A stretch of 64,000 bases of DNA from Arthrobacter sp. efr-133-R2A-120 (GTDB lineage Bacteria > Actinomycetota > Actinomycetes > Actinomycetales > Micrococcaceae), in the NCBI RefSeq assembly GCF_030209835.1, contig NZ_JARVRF010000003.1, positions 1 to 64,000 on the forward strand, written 5' to 3'. This document shows, piece after piece, positions 24,320-34,862 of the stretch. The notes under the pieces are model-generated. The model had not been told where the DNA came from. It saw nothing but the letters and a program-made list of their open reading frames with translations, and ran no database searches. Numbering within the stretch: position 1 is the stretch's first letter; every line of letters starts with the position of its first letter. The translations under genes and the position numbers were made by a program.

Positions 24320-24883
24320 CTAGGCGTCATCCTTGGTGTGGGCGTCGTCCTCTTCCGTATCGGAGCCCGAAGCGTCAGTGTTCAGTTCGAAGAGGCCCGG
24401 CGGAGGGGTAAGAAGCACGTAGCCGTGCTCGACGTTGACCTCAGGCACGATCTCTTCGACGAACGGCACCAGGATTTCCTTGCCGTCCGCGTCTTCAATG
24501 ACCAGCAGATCCTGCACGGGCATCGTGTTGAGTGCGGTTACCTTGCCCACGGTCTGCGAGCCGACACGGACCTCAAGGCCGACGAGCTCATGCTCGTACC
24601 ATCCTTCGTCGTCGTCCTCCTCCAGTTCTTCCGTCTCTATGAACAGCTTCGCGCCGCGGATTTCCTCCGCCTGGTTGCGCGTGGAGATCTCTTCGAAACC
24701 GAGCAACAGGATGTCCTTGTTCCAGCGGGCGCTGCTGATGGTCAAGGGACCGGCCTTTGCGGGCTCCACCACGAATTCGGTCCCCGGGACGAAACGATCG
24801 CCGGGGGCATCAGTGAGCACCTGGACAGTGACTTCGCCGCGGATTCCGTGGGGCTTGCCGATTCGGGCAACCTGGAGCTGCAT
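24320..24883 (-). CDS. rimM: 16S rRNA processing protein RimM
   Basis: The 187-residue protein begins MQLQVARIGKPHGIRGEVTV, the RimM N-terminus, and has a C-terminal PRC-barrel (LVIEDADGKEILVPFVEEIV). It helps assemble the 30S head. The acidic tail (ASGSDTEEDDAHTKDDA) is longer than usual. ATG 24883 is clear; longer frames upstream run through a terminator. Confidence 0.93.
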   Translation of the reverse strand: MQLQVARIGKPHGIRGEVTVQVLTDAPGDRFVPGTEFVVEPAKAGPLTISSARWNKDILLLGFEEISTRNQAEEIRGAKLFIETEELEEDDDEGWYEHELVGLEVRVGSQTVGKVTALNTMPVQDLLVIEDADGKEILVPFVEEIVPEVNVEHGYVLLTPPPGLFELNTDASGSDTEEDDAHTKDDA

Positions 24884-24950
24884 GGGGTTCCTCTGATTTC
24901 TTCGCTGGGCCGATTTAGGGACCAAGGCTGGGGGTTTTGCTCGTAAAACA

Positions 24951-24988
24951 ATCCGGCCCCTCCACCATAATCTGGTGAAGGGGCCGGA
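24951..24988 (-). terminator. Terminator between khpA and rimM
   Basis: 16-bp arms (24951-24966 and 24973-24988) pair with one mismatch. Leftward they are followed by TTGTTTT, a U-tract. It ends the rpsP-khpA unit, 25 bp after the khpA stop. Confidence 0.8.
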
Positions 24989-25013
24989 TCTAAGACAAGT
25001 ATTGCTGAGCGCG

Positions 25014-25256
25014 TTACCGGCGACGGTCGGTGTCGACGACGTCGACCCTGACCTGCTCGCCGCCCGCCAATGCCGCAATCACAGTGCGCAAAGCGCGTGC
25101 GGTGCGACCCTGGCGACCGATCACCCGTCCGAGATCGTCCTGGTGAACACGCACCTCGAGGGATTCCCCGCGGCGGTTGTTCTTGGCACTGACCTTGACG
25201 TCCTCAGGGCTGTCAACGATGCCACGGACCAAGTGCTCGAGCGCTTCTGCCAGCAA
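25014..25256 (-). CDS. khpA: KH-domain RNA-binding protein KhpA
   Basis: The 80-residue protein is a single KH domain with the GRQG loop at residues 47-50 (DLGRVIGRQGRTARALR). The start is TTG 25256, one base after the rpsP stop, giving the standard size; a longer ATG frame would run into rpsP. It is a conserved partner of KhpB in other bacteria and binds RNA. Confidence 0.88.
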   Translation of the reverse strand: MLAEALEHLVRGIVDSPEDVKVSAKNNRRGESLEVRVHQDDLGRVIGRQGRTARALRTVIAALAGGEQVRVDVVDTDRRR

Positions 25257-25257
25257 C

Positions 25258-25680
25258 TTACTCAGCCTCGGTGGTCTCTGCTTCAGCGTCAGCGGGAGCT
25301 TCAGTTGCTTCCGGCTGCTTGGCCTTCTTGGTGATGGCTTCCGGGATGATGACGGAACCCTTCTCCGGCGCAACGAAAGCAGGCTTGGCGACCTTGGTCT
25401 TCAGCGTGCCTTCCTGGCCCGGGAGACCCTTGAACTTCTGCCAGTCACCGGTGATCTTGAGGATCGCGGCAACCTGCTCGGTCGGCTGGGCGCCGACGGA
25501 CAGCCAGTACTGTGCACGCTCGGAGACGACCTCGATGTACGAGGGCTCTTCGGTGGGGTGGTACTTGCCGATTTCTTCAATCGCACGGCCATCGCGCTTG
25601 GCGCGGGAGTCCATGACGACGATGCGGTAGTACGGTGCGCGCATCTTACCGAAGCGCTTAAGGCGAATCTTTACGGCCAC
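25258..25680 (-). CDS. rpsP: 30S ribosomal protein S16
   Basis: The 140-residue protein starts [20 protein letters not shown], with GTG 25680 as first codon and AGGAG upstream. The acidic Ala/Glu-rich C-terminal tail (about 110-140) is an actinobacterial extension. It co-occurs with khpA, rimM and trmD, as in most bacteria. Confidence 0.95.
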   Translation of the reverse strand: MAVKIRLKRFGKMRAPYYRIVVMDSRAKRDGRAIEEIGKYHPTEEPSYIEVVSERAQYWLSVGAQPTEQVAAILKITGDWQKFKGLPGQEGTLKTKVAKPAFVAPEKGSVIIPEAITKKAKQPEATEAPADAEAETTEAE

Positions 25681-25874
25681 TTTTGTGGTCACTCCTGTTT
25701 CTGAAACGGGGTTGAGCCCGTCGTTCTGCACCCGTGGGGCGGGCCATACTTGAGGGTTCCAAGGACAAGATGCACGCACGGAGAGAGGGGCCACGCGGAT
25801 CGAGTACCTGTCTATTGTGCCAGATGGCAGCCAGCATTTCGAACACGCGGCCGTACGGCGGGTTTACCGCAGGG

Positions 25875-26318
25875 TTACTGCTCGGCGGACCAGACGTAGA
25901 GACCGGCCCGTTCGGCCTTCTCGACGTCGCTCGCGAGCGACGCCAACTGCTGGACATACAGCCGGGACTGTTGGGCGTCAAAGGGCATATCTTCTTGGGC
26001 CGCCCAGCGTTCGGCGACGTCGTCGAGGATGCTTCCCTCGCCCTCGGTCTCGTAGCTGAGAAGCTCAGACAAGGCACGCACCATGGCTTCGGGGACGCCC
26101 AGCAAGGCGTCGCTGGTGACGTCCACCAAAGCGAGCTCATAGTCGGCCCCGGCTGCGTGCACGGCCGTGCCGGCCAGGTCGCCAAGTTGTTCTACTTCAA
26201 AATCGCTGATTCCCGGGATCCGTACCGCGGCGCCGGATACGTCACTGCCCTTCTCCAGGGCAGCGGCCCTCTTGAGTGCTTCATCGTGGGTGGCAACAAA
26301 GATTTCAGCAAAGCCCAT
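25875..26318 (-). CDS. Hypothetical protein
   Basis: The 147-residue protein begins MGFAEIFVATHDEALKRAAA and is acidic and soluble. It has no signal peptide or metal motif; a helical C-terminus (RLYVQQLASLASDVEKAERA) ends in VWSAEQ. It is co-directional with rpsP downstream, with a 194-bp gap. ATG 26318 is preferred over one five codons upstream. I recognise no family. Confidence 0.7.
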   Translation of the reverse strand: MGFAEIFVATHDEALKRAAALEKGSDVSGAAVRIPGISDFEVEQLGDLAGTAVHAAGADYELALVDVTSDALLGVPEAMVRALSELLSYETEGEGSILDDVAERWAAQEDMPFDAQQSRLYVQQLASLASDVEKAERAGLYVWSAEQ

Positions 26319-26355
26319 GGAAACTACTCTCATTCATTCGTGCCAACGGAGCTGC

Positions 26356-26447
26356 GGCGTGGCCGAAAAGTGCGCGCCACGCCGTCGAGCCTAAGTGTAA
26401 CTTGCGAGGGGTCCCCGGCTGAGCGAAGCGAAGTCGGGGAGCAAGTT
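26356..26447. terminator. Two hairpins between VOC gene and hypothetical gene
   Basis: CGGCGTGGC (26356-26364) pairs with GCCACGCCG (26376-26384). A second structure joins AACTTGC (26399-26405) with GCAAGTT (26441-26447), with an inner CCCCGGCT/AGTCGGGG stem. No U-tract follows; termination is likely but unproven. Confidence 0.4.
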
Positions 26448-26452
26448 GGACG

Positions 26453-27325
26453 CTAGCGGACGGCGACGCGCAGCCGGTTGCGCCACGGGTCCTCGAAGCG
26501 CAGCTCCTGGCCGGTGTGGTGGGACGCGATGCCGGCAACCTTGAGGCGATCGGCGAGCGCGCCGACGTCGTCTCCTGACGGCACCTCGATGACCACCTCG
26601 CCGAGGCCGAGCGTGTCCTTGCGCGGACCTGCACCGCGGCTGTTCCACACATTCATGGCCATGTGGTGGTGGTAGCCGCCCGCGGAGACGAACAGGGCCT
26701 GCCCATGCCAGCCGGCCGTCTGCTCGAAGCCCAGGGTGTCGACGTAGAAATCATGGGCGGTCCGCACGTCGCCCACCTGCAGGTGGACATGCCCGACGCC
26801 GGCGCCCGCCTCATGCTGGCCGGTCACCGCCGATTCGCTCAAGTACTGCTGGAGGTAGCGCTGCGGCGGGAGCGGCAGGCTGTCCATGACGACCGAACTA
26901 CCGTTCCACTCCCAGCCTTCGCGGGGCTTGTCGTAGTAGAGCTCGATGCCGTTGCCCTCCGGGTCGGTGAAGTAGAAGGCCTCGCTGACGAGGTGGTCTG
27001 CGCTGCCGACGAAGGCATGGGGTTCGTATTGCGCCGCCGAGGCAACAGTTGCGGCGAGCGATGACTGGTCTTCGAAGAGCAAAGCCGTGTGGAAGAGCCC
27101 GGCCTCTCCGCGGCCCGGGATCTGGAGCCCGGAGGCCGGAGCCAAGTGCACCAACGGCTTGCCGAGCCTGCCAAAGTAGAGTCCGCCATCCTGTTCGGCG
27201 ACGACGTCCAGGCCCAGCGCCCGCTGGTAGTAGTCGCCCATGAGCTTCATGTCCCCCACTTTGAGCATGACAGTGCCCATGGTGAGTTCGGCAGGAAGGA
27301 GATCCTGGCTGGATGTGATGGTCAT
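26453..27325 (-). CDS. VOC family ring-cleavage-type dioxygenase
   Basis: The 290-residue protein has two glyoxalase/VOC modules: TMGTVMLKVGDMKLMGDYYQ (about 15-34) and GVGHVHLQVGDVRTAHDFYV (about 175-195). Candidate metal ligands are the later His of VGHVHL, HHHMAMNVW and the C-terminal Glu of ELRFEDPW. It resembles the CatE/YfiE type of catechol 2,3-dioxygenase-like proteins. The substrate is unknown, and it stands alone, not in an aromatic-degradation cluster. Confidence 0.8.
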   Translation of the reverse strand: MTITSSQDLLPAELTMGTVMLKVGDMKLMGDYYQRALGLDVVAEQDGGLYFGRLGKPLVHLAPASGLQIPGRGEAGLFHTALLFEDQSSLAATVASAAQYEPHAFVGSADHLVSEAFYFTDPEGNGIELYYDKPREGWEWNGSSVVMDSLPLPPQRYLQQYLSESAVTGQHEAGAGVGHVHLQVGDVRTAHDFYVDTLGFEQTAGWHGQALFVSAGGYHHHMAMNVWNSRGAGPRKDTLGLGEVVIEVPSGDDVGALADRLKVAGIASHHTGQELRFEDPWRNRLRVAVR

Positions 27326-27402
27326 GTGAAACTCCCGGCTTTCGTGGCGCCGCCCTTCGGCAACCTCTATGTATCTAAATTACTTGAAGCTTCAATTTAT
27401 TC

Positions 27403-28497
27403 CTAATGCCCGGCGCTTCTTGAAATGTGTCCCCTCAGCACGGTGCATTGCGGCTTCAGCACGATCTCAAGGGACGCACGGGGATCGTTTGCGTAGAGCA
27501 CGACGTCGGCACTGGCGCCTTCGCTGATGCCGTCGGCACCCAGCCACTCGCGGGCGGACCAGCAGGCGGCATCGAGGGCGGCTGCCGCCGGAAGGCCGGC
27601 CTGGTGCAGTTCCAGAATTTCCTCGCCGATCCGGCCGTGCTTGATGACGCTGCCGGCGTCGGTCCCGGCATACACCCGCACTCCGGCGTCGAACGCCTCG
27701 AGGACCCGCTCATGCCGGCGCTCCCACAACGCGATCATGTGGGCGGCGTAACGCGGGAACTTGGATTCAGCCTGCTTCGCGATGTCCGGAAAAGTCGCAA
27801 TGTTGATGAGGGTCGGGACGATCGGAACATCCTGGTCCAGCAGCCGCGGAATATGGCGCGGCAGGAGACCGGTGGCGTGCTCGATGCAGTCGATGCCGGC
27901 GTCGAGCACGTCGTCGATAGTCCCTTCGGCGAAGCAATGGGCGGTCACGCGGGCCCCCTCGTCGTGTGCCGCCGCCACGGCGTCCTTGACGACGGCGGCC
28001 GGGAAGGACGGGCCAAGATCCCCGGCCGAGCGGTCGATCCAGTCCCCGACGATCTTGACCCAGCCATCTCCGGACCGGGCCTGCTTGCGCACCGCCTCCA
28101 CCAGATCCTCCGGCTCAACCTCTTCGGCCAGCCCGGGGATGTACCGGCGTTGCCTCGCGATGTGCCTGCCTGCGCGGATGATCCTGGGCATGTCCGTCCG
28201 GCGCTGCAGCCAGCGCGTGTCACTTGCGGATCCCGCGTCGCGGATCAAGAGCGTCCCGGCGTTACGATCCGCCGTTGCCTGCAGACGGGCAGTCTCCTCG
28301 TCCACCGCTCCACCCTTGCCCAAGCCAACATGGCAGTGTGAGTCGACAAGTCCGGGCGCCACCCATCCGTCCAGGACGACGTCCGGTACGGCAGCAGGCC
28401 GCAAAAAGGTCAGCCGTCCGTCGACCGACCAGAGGCTGCGCCGTTCCACGTCCGGCCCGGTGAGGACGGTGCCGCTGAATTCGATGATTTCCGCCAT
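27403..28497 (-). CDS. Amidohydrolase family protein
   Basis: The 364-residue protein has the metal motif HCH (His54, His56) in APGLVDSHCHVG, then WVKIVGDW, ARVTAHCFAE, CIEHATGL and YAGTDAGS, the ordered ligands of a TIM-barrel amidohydrolase. It hydrolyses an unknown amide, imide or similar bond; imidazolonepropionase and dihydroorotase-like enzymes share the fold. It is divergent from thiC, and no neighbour points to a substrate. Confidence 0.82.
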   Translation of the reverse strand: MAEIIEFSGTVLTGPDVERRSLWSVDGRLTFLRPAAVPDVVLDGWVAPGLVDSHCHVGLGKGGAVDEETARLQATADRNAGTLLIRDAGSASDTRWLQRRTDMPRIIRAGRHIARQRRYIPGLAEEVEPEDLVEAVRKQARSGDGWVKIVGDWIDRSAGDLGPSFPAAVVKDAVAAAHDEGARVTAHCFAEGTIDDVLDAGIDCIEHATGLLPRHIPRLLDQDVPIVPTLINIATFPDIAKQAESKFPRYAAHMIALWERRHERVLEAFDAGVRVYAGTDAGSVIKHGRIGEEILELHQAGLPAAAALDAACWSAREWLGADGISEGASADVVLYANDPRASLEIVLKPQCTVLRGHISRSAGH

Positions 28498-28510
28498 GAT
28501 TCCACCCTAG

Positions 28511-30523
<2,013 letters not shown>

Positions 30524-31273
30524 TCAGGAAGCTTGGACTGACCCGGCGCGGCTGACATCCGCGATGAAGGAGCGGATCATCCGGTCTCCTTCAACTGAGT
30601 CATGAGGCCGGTGTCCTCCAGCCGCAACGCGGTGGAGGGCACCGGTTTCCTGCAGGTAGCCGGCGATCTCTTCGTACAGGGGTTCCCAACCACCGGTCAG
30701 GACAAGCGTGGGAACGCCCGGCACAATGTGCAGGGGCGCTTCCCACGGCGGCGCTTGGAGCCGCAGGCGTCGCGCGGTACGCCTGGCCTCCGGAGTGCTG
30801 AGGACTGCAGCCTCCGAGGAAAACGCCCGGCGGACGAATTCACGTTGGTAATCGTCGTCGCTGAGTTCGTTCCGGATCGCGAACAAGGGCTCCATCAGTG
30901 CCCGGTAAGCCGCGGTGGCGGGCAATTCAGCAGTCAAGGAAAGGCACGCCGGTTCAACCAGCACGAGGGAGCGGACCAGGTCCGGCCTCTCCACCGCAGC
31001 CAGCATGGCGGAAATCGCGCCTTGGGAATGCGCCACGACGTGGCCTCCACGCGCGGGGCCGGCCGCCGAAGCGGCCTCCCGAGCTCCGAGGCACTCGAGG
31101 ATAATCTCCACATCGGCTGCAACATCGGATTCCAAAGGCTCGGCCTGCGCATCAAAGCCGTGGCGTTTCAGGAACAGTGCATCGTATGCCAGCGCCATGC
31201 CATGCTGTTTCGGCCACGCGGCAGCGCCGAATGTGCCTGCTCCATGGACGAACACGACGCGCTGCTTTTGCAT
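30524..31273 (-). CDS. Alpha/beta hydrolase
   Basis: The 249-residue protein has the oxyanion segment VFVHGAGTFGAAAW, the nucleophile elbow Ser83 in VAHSQGA, an acidic residue after PTLVLTGGWEPL, and a late His in GGHRPHDS. It belongs to the broad alpha/beta hydrolase fold; the substrate is unknown. Its stop touches the thiC stop (TGA/TCA back to back), with no room for a terminator between the converging genes. Confidence 0.82.
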   Translation of the reverse strand: MQKQRVVFVHGAGTFGAAAWPKQHGMALAYDALFLKRHGFDAQAEPLESDVAADVEIILECLGAREAASAAGPARGGHVVAHSQGAISAMLAAVERPDLVRSLVLVEPACLSLTAELPATAAYRALMEPLFAIRNELSDDDYQREFVRRAFSSEAAVLSTPEARRTARRLRLQAPPWEAPLHIVPGVPTLVLTGGWEPLYEEIAGYLQETGALHRVAAGGHRPHDSVEGDRMIRSFIADVSRAGSVQAS

Positions 31274-31317
31274 CCCCCCAGCCTATGGCACGGGGCCGAC
31301 AACCTCCGGCGGGAGCG

Positions 31318-32883
31318 CTACTTGCCGAGGAACTTATCGAAGCCCTTGGGCAGGTTCAGCTGCGAGGGGTCGAAGTCGCCGGAAGGCTGGCCGAATGCTG
31401 CCCCGGTGCGAACGGCGTTCGCCCGCTTGTTCTCGGCGTCGCGCAGTTCCTGGGCCGCCTTGGCGGGGTTTCCGGAACGGGCCTTCTTCTTGGGCGCGCT
31501 CTTGCTTGCCTTGCGGGAACCGCCACCGAGGCCGGGCATGCCAGGCATCCCGGGCATGCCTCCGCCCTGGGCCAGCTTCTTCATCATCTTCTGTGCCTGC
31601 GCGAAACGCTCCAGGAGGCCGTTGACTTCGGAAACGTGCACGCCGGAACCACGGGCGATACGGGCGCGACGGGAACCGTTGATGATCTTCGGAGCCAGAC
31701 GCTCGTGCGGGGTCATGGAGCGGACAATCGCCTCCACGCGATCGATTTCGCGCTCGTCGAACTGCTCCAGCTGCTGGCGGATGTTCTGCGCACCCGGCAT
31801 CATCATGAGCATCTTCTTCATGGAGCCCATGTTGCGGATCTGCTGCATCTGGGCGAGGAAGTCGTCCAGGGTGAAGTCTTCCTGGTCGGCGAACTTCTTC
31901 GCCATCCGGGCAGCTTCGTCCTTGTCCCAGTTCTTCTCGGCCTGTTCGATCAGGGTGAGAACGTCGCCCATGTCGAGGATGCGGGACGCCATGCGGTCCG
32001 GGTGGAACAGTTCGAAGTCGTCGAGTCCTTCGCCGGTAGACGCGAACATGACCGGCTTCCCGGTGACCGACGCGACCGACAGGGCCGCACCACCGCGGGC
32101 GTCGCCGTCGAGCTTCGACAGCACGACACCCGTGAAGTTGACGCCTTCATCGAAGGCAACCGCCGTGTTGACGGCGTCCTGGCCGATCATGGAGTCGATC
32201 ACGAACAGCACTTCGTTCGGGATGATCGCCTGGCGGATACGGCGCGCCTGGTCCATCATTTCGGCGTCGACGCCGAGGCGTCCCGCGGTGTCCACGATCA
32301 CGACGTCGTGCAGCTTCTGGCGGGCTTCGTCGACGCCGGCGCGCGCGACGGCGACCGGGTCGCCCGTGGGAACATCCAGATCCGAGGTGGTGCCGGGGTG
32401 CGGAGCAAAGACGGGTACGCCGGCCCGTTCGCCGACAATCTGGAGCTGCGTTACGGCGTTGGGACGCTGGAGGTCGGCGGCAACGAGCACGGGGCTGTGA
32501 CCTTGGGCCTTGAGCCACTTGGCAAGCTTGCCGGCAAGGGTGGTCTTACCCGCACCCTGCAAGCCGGCGAGCATGATGATGGTGGGGCCGGTCTTCGCCA
32601 AGCGGATACGACGAGTCTCGCCGCCGAGGATCTCCTGGAGCTCCTCGTTGACGATCTTCACGATCTGCTGGCTCGGGTTCAGGGCCGCGGAAACCTCAGC
32701 GCCCAGGGCACGTTCACGGATGCGGCCTGTGAACTCGCGGACCACGGGCACGGCAACGTCGGCGTCCAAAAGGGCACGCCGGATCTCGCGGACGGTGGCG
32801 TCAACATCGGCCTCGGTGAGGCGGCCCTTGCCACGGAGATTCTTGAAGGTTGCTGTCAACCGGTCAGAGAGTGAATTGAACAC
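31318..32883 (-). CDS. ffh: Signal recognition particle protein Ffh
   Basis: The 521-residue protein has the N domain, a P-loop (GLQGAGKTTLAGKLAKWL), DTAGR and TKLDGDARGG (G domain). A Met-rich M domain ends in the MPGMPGMPG repeats. It binds 4.5S RNA and signal sequences and hands ribosomes to FtsY, encoded 5 kb away on the same strand. ATG 32883 is clear. Confidence 0.96.
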   Translation of the reverse strand: MFNSLSDRLTATFKNLRGKGRLTEADVDATVREIRRALLDADVAVPVVREFTGRIRERALGAEVSAALNPSQQIVKIVNEELQEILGGETRRIRLAKTGPTIIMLAGLQGAGKTTLAGKLAKWLKAQGHSPVLVAADLQRPNAVTQLQIVGERAGVPVFAPHPGTTSDLDVPTGDPVAVARAGVDEARQKLHDVVIVDTAGRLGVDAEMMDQARRIRQAIIPNEVLFVIDSMIGQDAVNTAVAFDEGVNFTGVVLSKLDGDARGGAALSVASVTGKPVMFASTGEGLDDFELFHPDRMASRILDMGDVLTLIEQAEKNWDKDEAARMAKKFADQEDFTLDDFLAQMQQIRNMGSMKKMLMMMPGAQNIRQQLEQFDEREIDRVEAIVRSMTPHERLAPKIINGSRRARIARGSGVHVSEVNGLLERFAQAQKMMKKLAQGGGMPGMPGMPGLGGGSRKASKSAPKKKARSGNPAKAAQELRDAENKRANAVRTGAAFGQPSGDFDPSQLNLPKGFDKFLGK

Positions 32884-33034
32884 GCGCCGTGCACTTCTTT
32901 CAATGGTCTACGAATGGCGGCCGTTCCGACGCACCAATATCTTGACGATTCCTGCCCCAAACAAATCTGACTCAACTGAGGGACTCGACTATCTAGGGTA
33001 CCAAGACGCGCCTGCAAGATGGCATGCTGGCACA

Positions 33035-34435
33035 GTGACCAGCAAAACAACAGTAAATACGTTGCTCATCCTAGGCGCCTCCGGAGATCTGACGGGCCGA
33101 TTGCTGTTGCCGGGCCTTGCCAGGCTCGTGGCCGGCGGCCTTACGAACGGCCTGAAGCTTGTTGGAGCCGGCTCCGACCCGTGGACGCCCGAACAGTGGA
33201 CCAAACGTGTGGGCGGTGCCTTCGAGGAGGCCGCCAAGGGTGCAGGTGCCGCGGGCAGGAAAGCAATCGCGGCCCTGGAGAAAAGTACCGAATACCATCA
33301 AGTGGATGTCACTGCGGAGGGCCGGCTCGCGACGCTCCTGGCCGCGCTCGAAGCACCAATCGCCGTCTACTTCGCTTTGCCACCGCATATCAGCCAGAAG
33401 GCCTGCGAGGTCCTCACCTCCCAGCAGCTTCCTCCCGGAACAAGCCTGGTGATGGAGAAACCCTTCGGATCCAGTTCCGAATCCGCCAGGGAACTCAACA
33501 AGACCCTCGCCGCTTTGGTCCCCGAGGACCACATCCACCGCGTGGACCACTTCCTGGGCAAGGCCACCGTGTTCAACATCCTGGGACTCCGCTTCGCCAA
33601 CAGGTTCCTGGAGCCGGTGTGGAACCGGGACCATATCGAGAAGGTGGAGATCATCTTCGATGAAGACCTCGCACTCGAAGGGCGCGCACGCTACTACGAC
33701 GGAGCCGGCGCCCTCAAGGATATGATCCAGAGCCATTTGCTCCACATCATGGCGCTGCTGGCCATCGATGCCCCCTCCAGCATCGGCGAGCGCGATCTCC
33801 GCGACGCGATTTCAACGGTACTGCGAGCGAGCAGCATCACCGCACCGTATAAGAAGTCCACTCGGCGGGCGCGGTACACAGCTGGCCGGATCGGCGATCG
33901 GGACGTGCCGGACTATGTCGCGGAGGCGGGCGTGGACCCTGCACGGGAAACGGAGACGCTCGCGGAAGTCGAAGTGGGAATCGATAACTGGCGCTGGAAA
34001 GGCGTCCCCTTCATCCTGCGCTCGGGAAAGGCGCTGGGTGCCGCGCGGAAAGAGGCCATCGTCACCTTCCGGCCCGTTCCACACCTGCCGTCCGGGTTCG
34101 AGGGCGTGGACTCGCCCAACCAGCTCCGCATCGGGTTCGGTCCGGACACCCTGCAGATCGACGTCGACGTCAACGGTCCAGGAAACATCTTCACGCTGGA
34201 TCGCGTGACGCTCAACGCAGAACTTAATGCCTCCGATCTGCTGCCCTACGGAGAAGTGTTGGAGGGCGTCATTACCGGAGATCCGCTGCTCTCGGTCCGC
34301 GGCGACACCGCCGTCGACTGCTGGCGGATCATCGAGCCCGTGATCAAGGCCTGGGCCAAGGATTCGGTGCCGCTCGAAGAGTACGACGCCGGCGGGCCCG
34401 GTCCCGCAGACTGGCCCACCGCCGTCGGGGGTTAG
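33035..34435 (+). CDS. zwf: Glucose-6-phosphate dehydrogenase homologue
   Basis: The 466-residue protein starts at GTG 33035 with LLILGASGDLTGRLLLPGLA, the NADP-binding motif, followed by EKPFG and the substrate site RVDHFLGK (canonical RIDHYLGKE; Tyr to Phe here). It oxidises glucose-6-phosphate to the lactone. It is shorter than usual (about 500), is not next to opcA or tal, and may be a second copy. It is divergent from ffh across 151 bp. Confidence 0.88.
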   Translation: MTSKTTVNTLLILGASGDLTGRLLLPGLARLVAGGLTNGLKLVGAGSDPWTPEQWTKRVGGAFEEAAKGAGAAGRKAIAALEKSTEYHQVDVTAEGRLATLLAALEAPIAVYFALPPHISQKACEVLTSQQLPPGTSLVMEKPFGSSSESARELNKTLAALVPEDHIHRVDHFLGKATVFNILGLRFANRFLEPVWNRDHIEKVEIIFDEDLALEGRARYYDGAGALKDMIQSHLLHIMALLAIDAPSSIGERDLRDAISTVLRASSITAPYKKSTRRARYTAGRIGDRDVPDYVAEAGVDPARETETLAEVEVGIDNWRWKGVPFILRSGKALGAARKEAIVTFRPVPHLPSGFEGVDSPNQLRIGFGPDTLQIDVDVNGPGNIFTLDRVTLNAELNASDLLPYGEVLEGVITGDPLLSVRGDTAVDCWRIIEPVIKAWAKDSVPLEEYDAGGPGPADWPTAVGG

Positions 34436-34468
34436 CCAGCTGGCCGCGCTCCTTCGCAAGCGCGCACA

Positions 34469-34515
34469 CGCAAGAGGGGCCGGGTACCTTTCCAGGTACC
34501 CGGCCCCTCCTTGCG
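34469..34515. terminator. Bidirectional terminator between zwf and glnB
   Basis: GGGGCCGGGTACC (34476-34488) pairs exactly with 34495-34507 across a 6-nt loop; CGCAAGA/TCCTTGCG flanks extend the stem. It sits between converging genes. Confidence 0.85.
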
Positions 34516-34523
34516 TTGGTGCC

Positions 34524-34862
34524 TTAGATGGCTGCTGCGCCTCGCTCGCCCGTGCGGACACGGACGGCTTCGTAGACGTCCACGGTCCAGACTTTGCCGT
34601 CACCGGCGCGGCCGGTGTTGGAAGAAGCAATCAGGACATCGAGGATGTCGTCTGCCTGCTCATCCGTGGCCAGGACCTCCACGCGGATCTTAGGAAGCAG
34701 ATCCACGTTGTACTCGGCCCCGCGGTACACCTCGGTGTAGCCGCGCTGCCGGCCGTAGCCGCTGGCCGCGCTGACCGTCAGTCCCTGTACCCCGTATGCT
34801 TCGAGCCCCTCTCGGATGGCGTCGAGCTTCTCCGGGCGGACGATCGCCGTGATGAGTTTCAT
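34524..34862 (-). CDS. glnB: Nitrogen regulatory protein P-II
   Basis: The 112-residue PII protein has Tyr51 in the T-loop (RGAEYNVDLLPK) and the C-terminal GDGKVWTVDVYEAVRVRTGE. Tyr51 is the site that is uridylylated or, in actinobacteria, adenylylated. It reports 2-oxoglutarate and energy state, and binds AmtB. It overlaps the amtB stop by ATGA. No glnD gene follows, though it does in many relatives. Confidence 0.95.
   Translation of the reverse strand: MKLITAIVRPEKLDAIREGLEAYGVQGLTVSAASGYGRQRGYTEVYRGAEYNVDLLPKIRVEVLATDEQADDILDVLIASSNTGRAGDGKVWTVDVYEAVRVRTGERGAAAI

Noticed and set aside
31177..32874. 565-codon rightward frame opposite ffh
   Set aside because: Antisense of ffh; no recognisable domain and no ribosome site.
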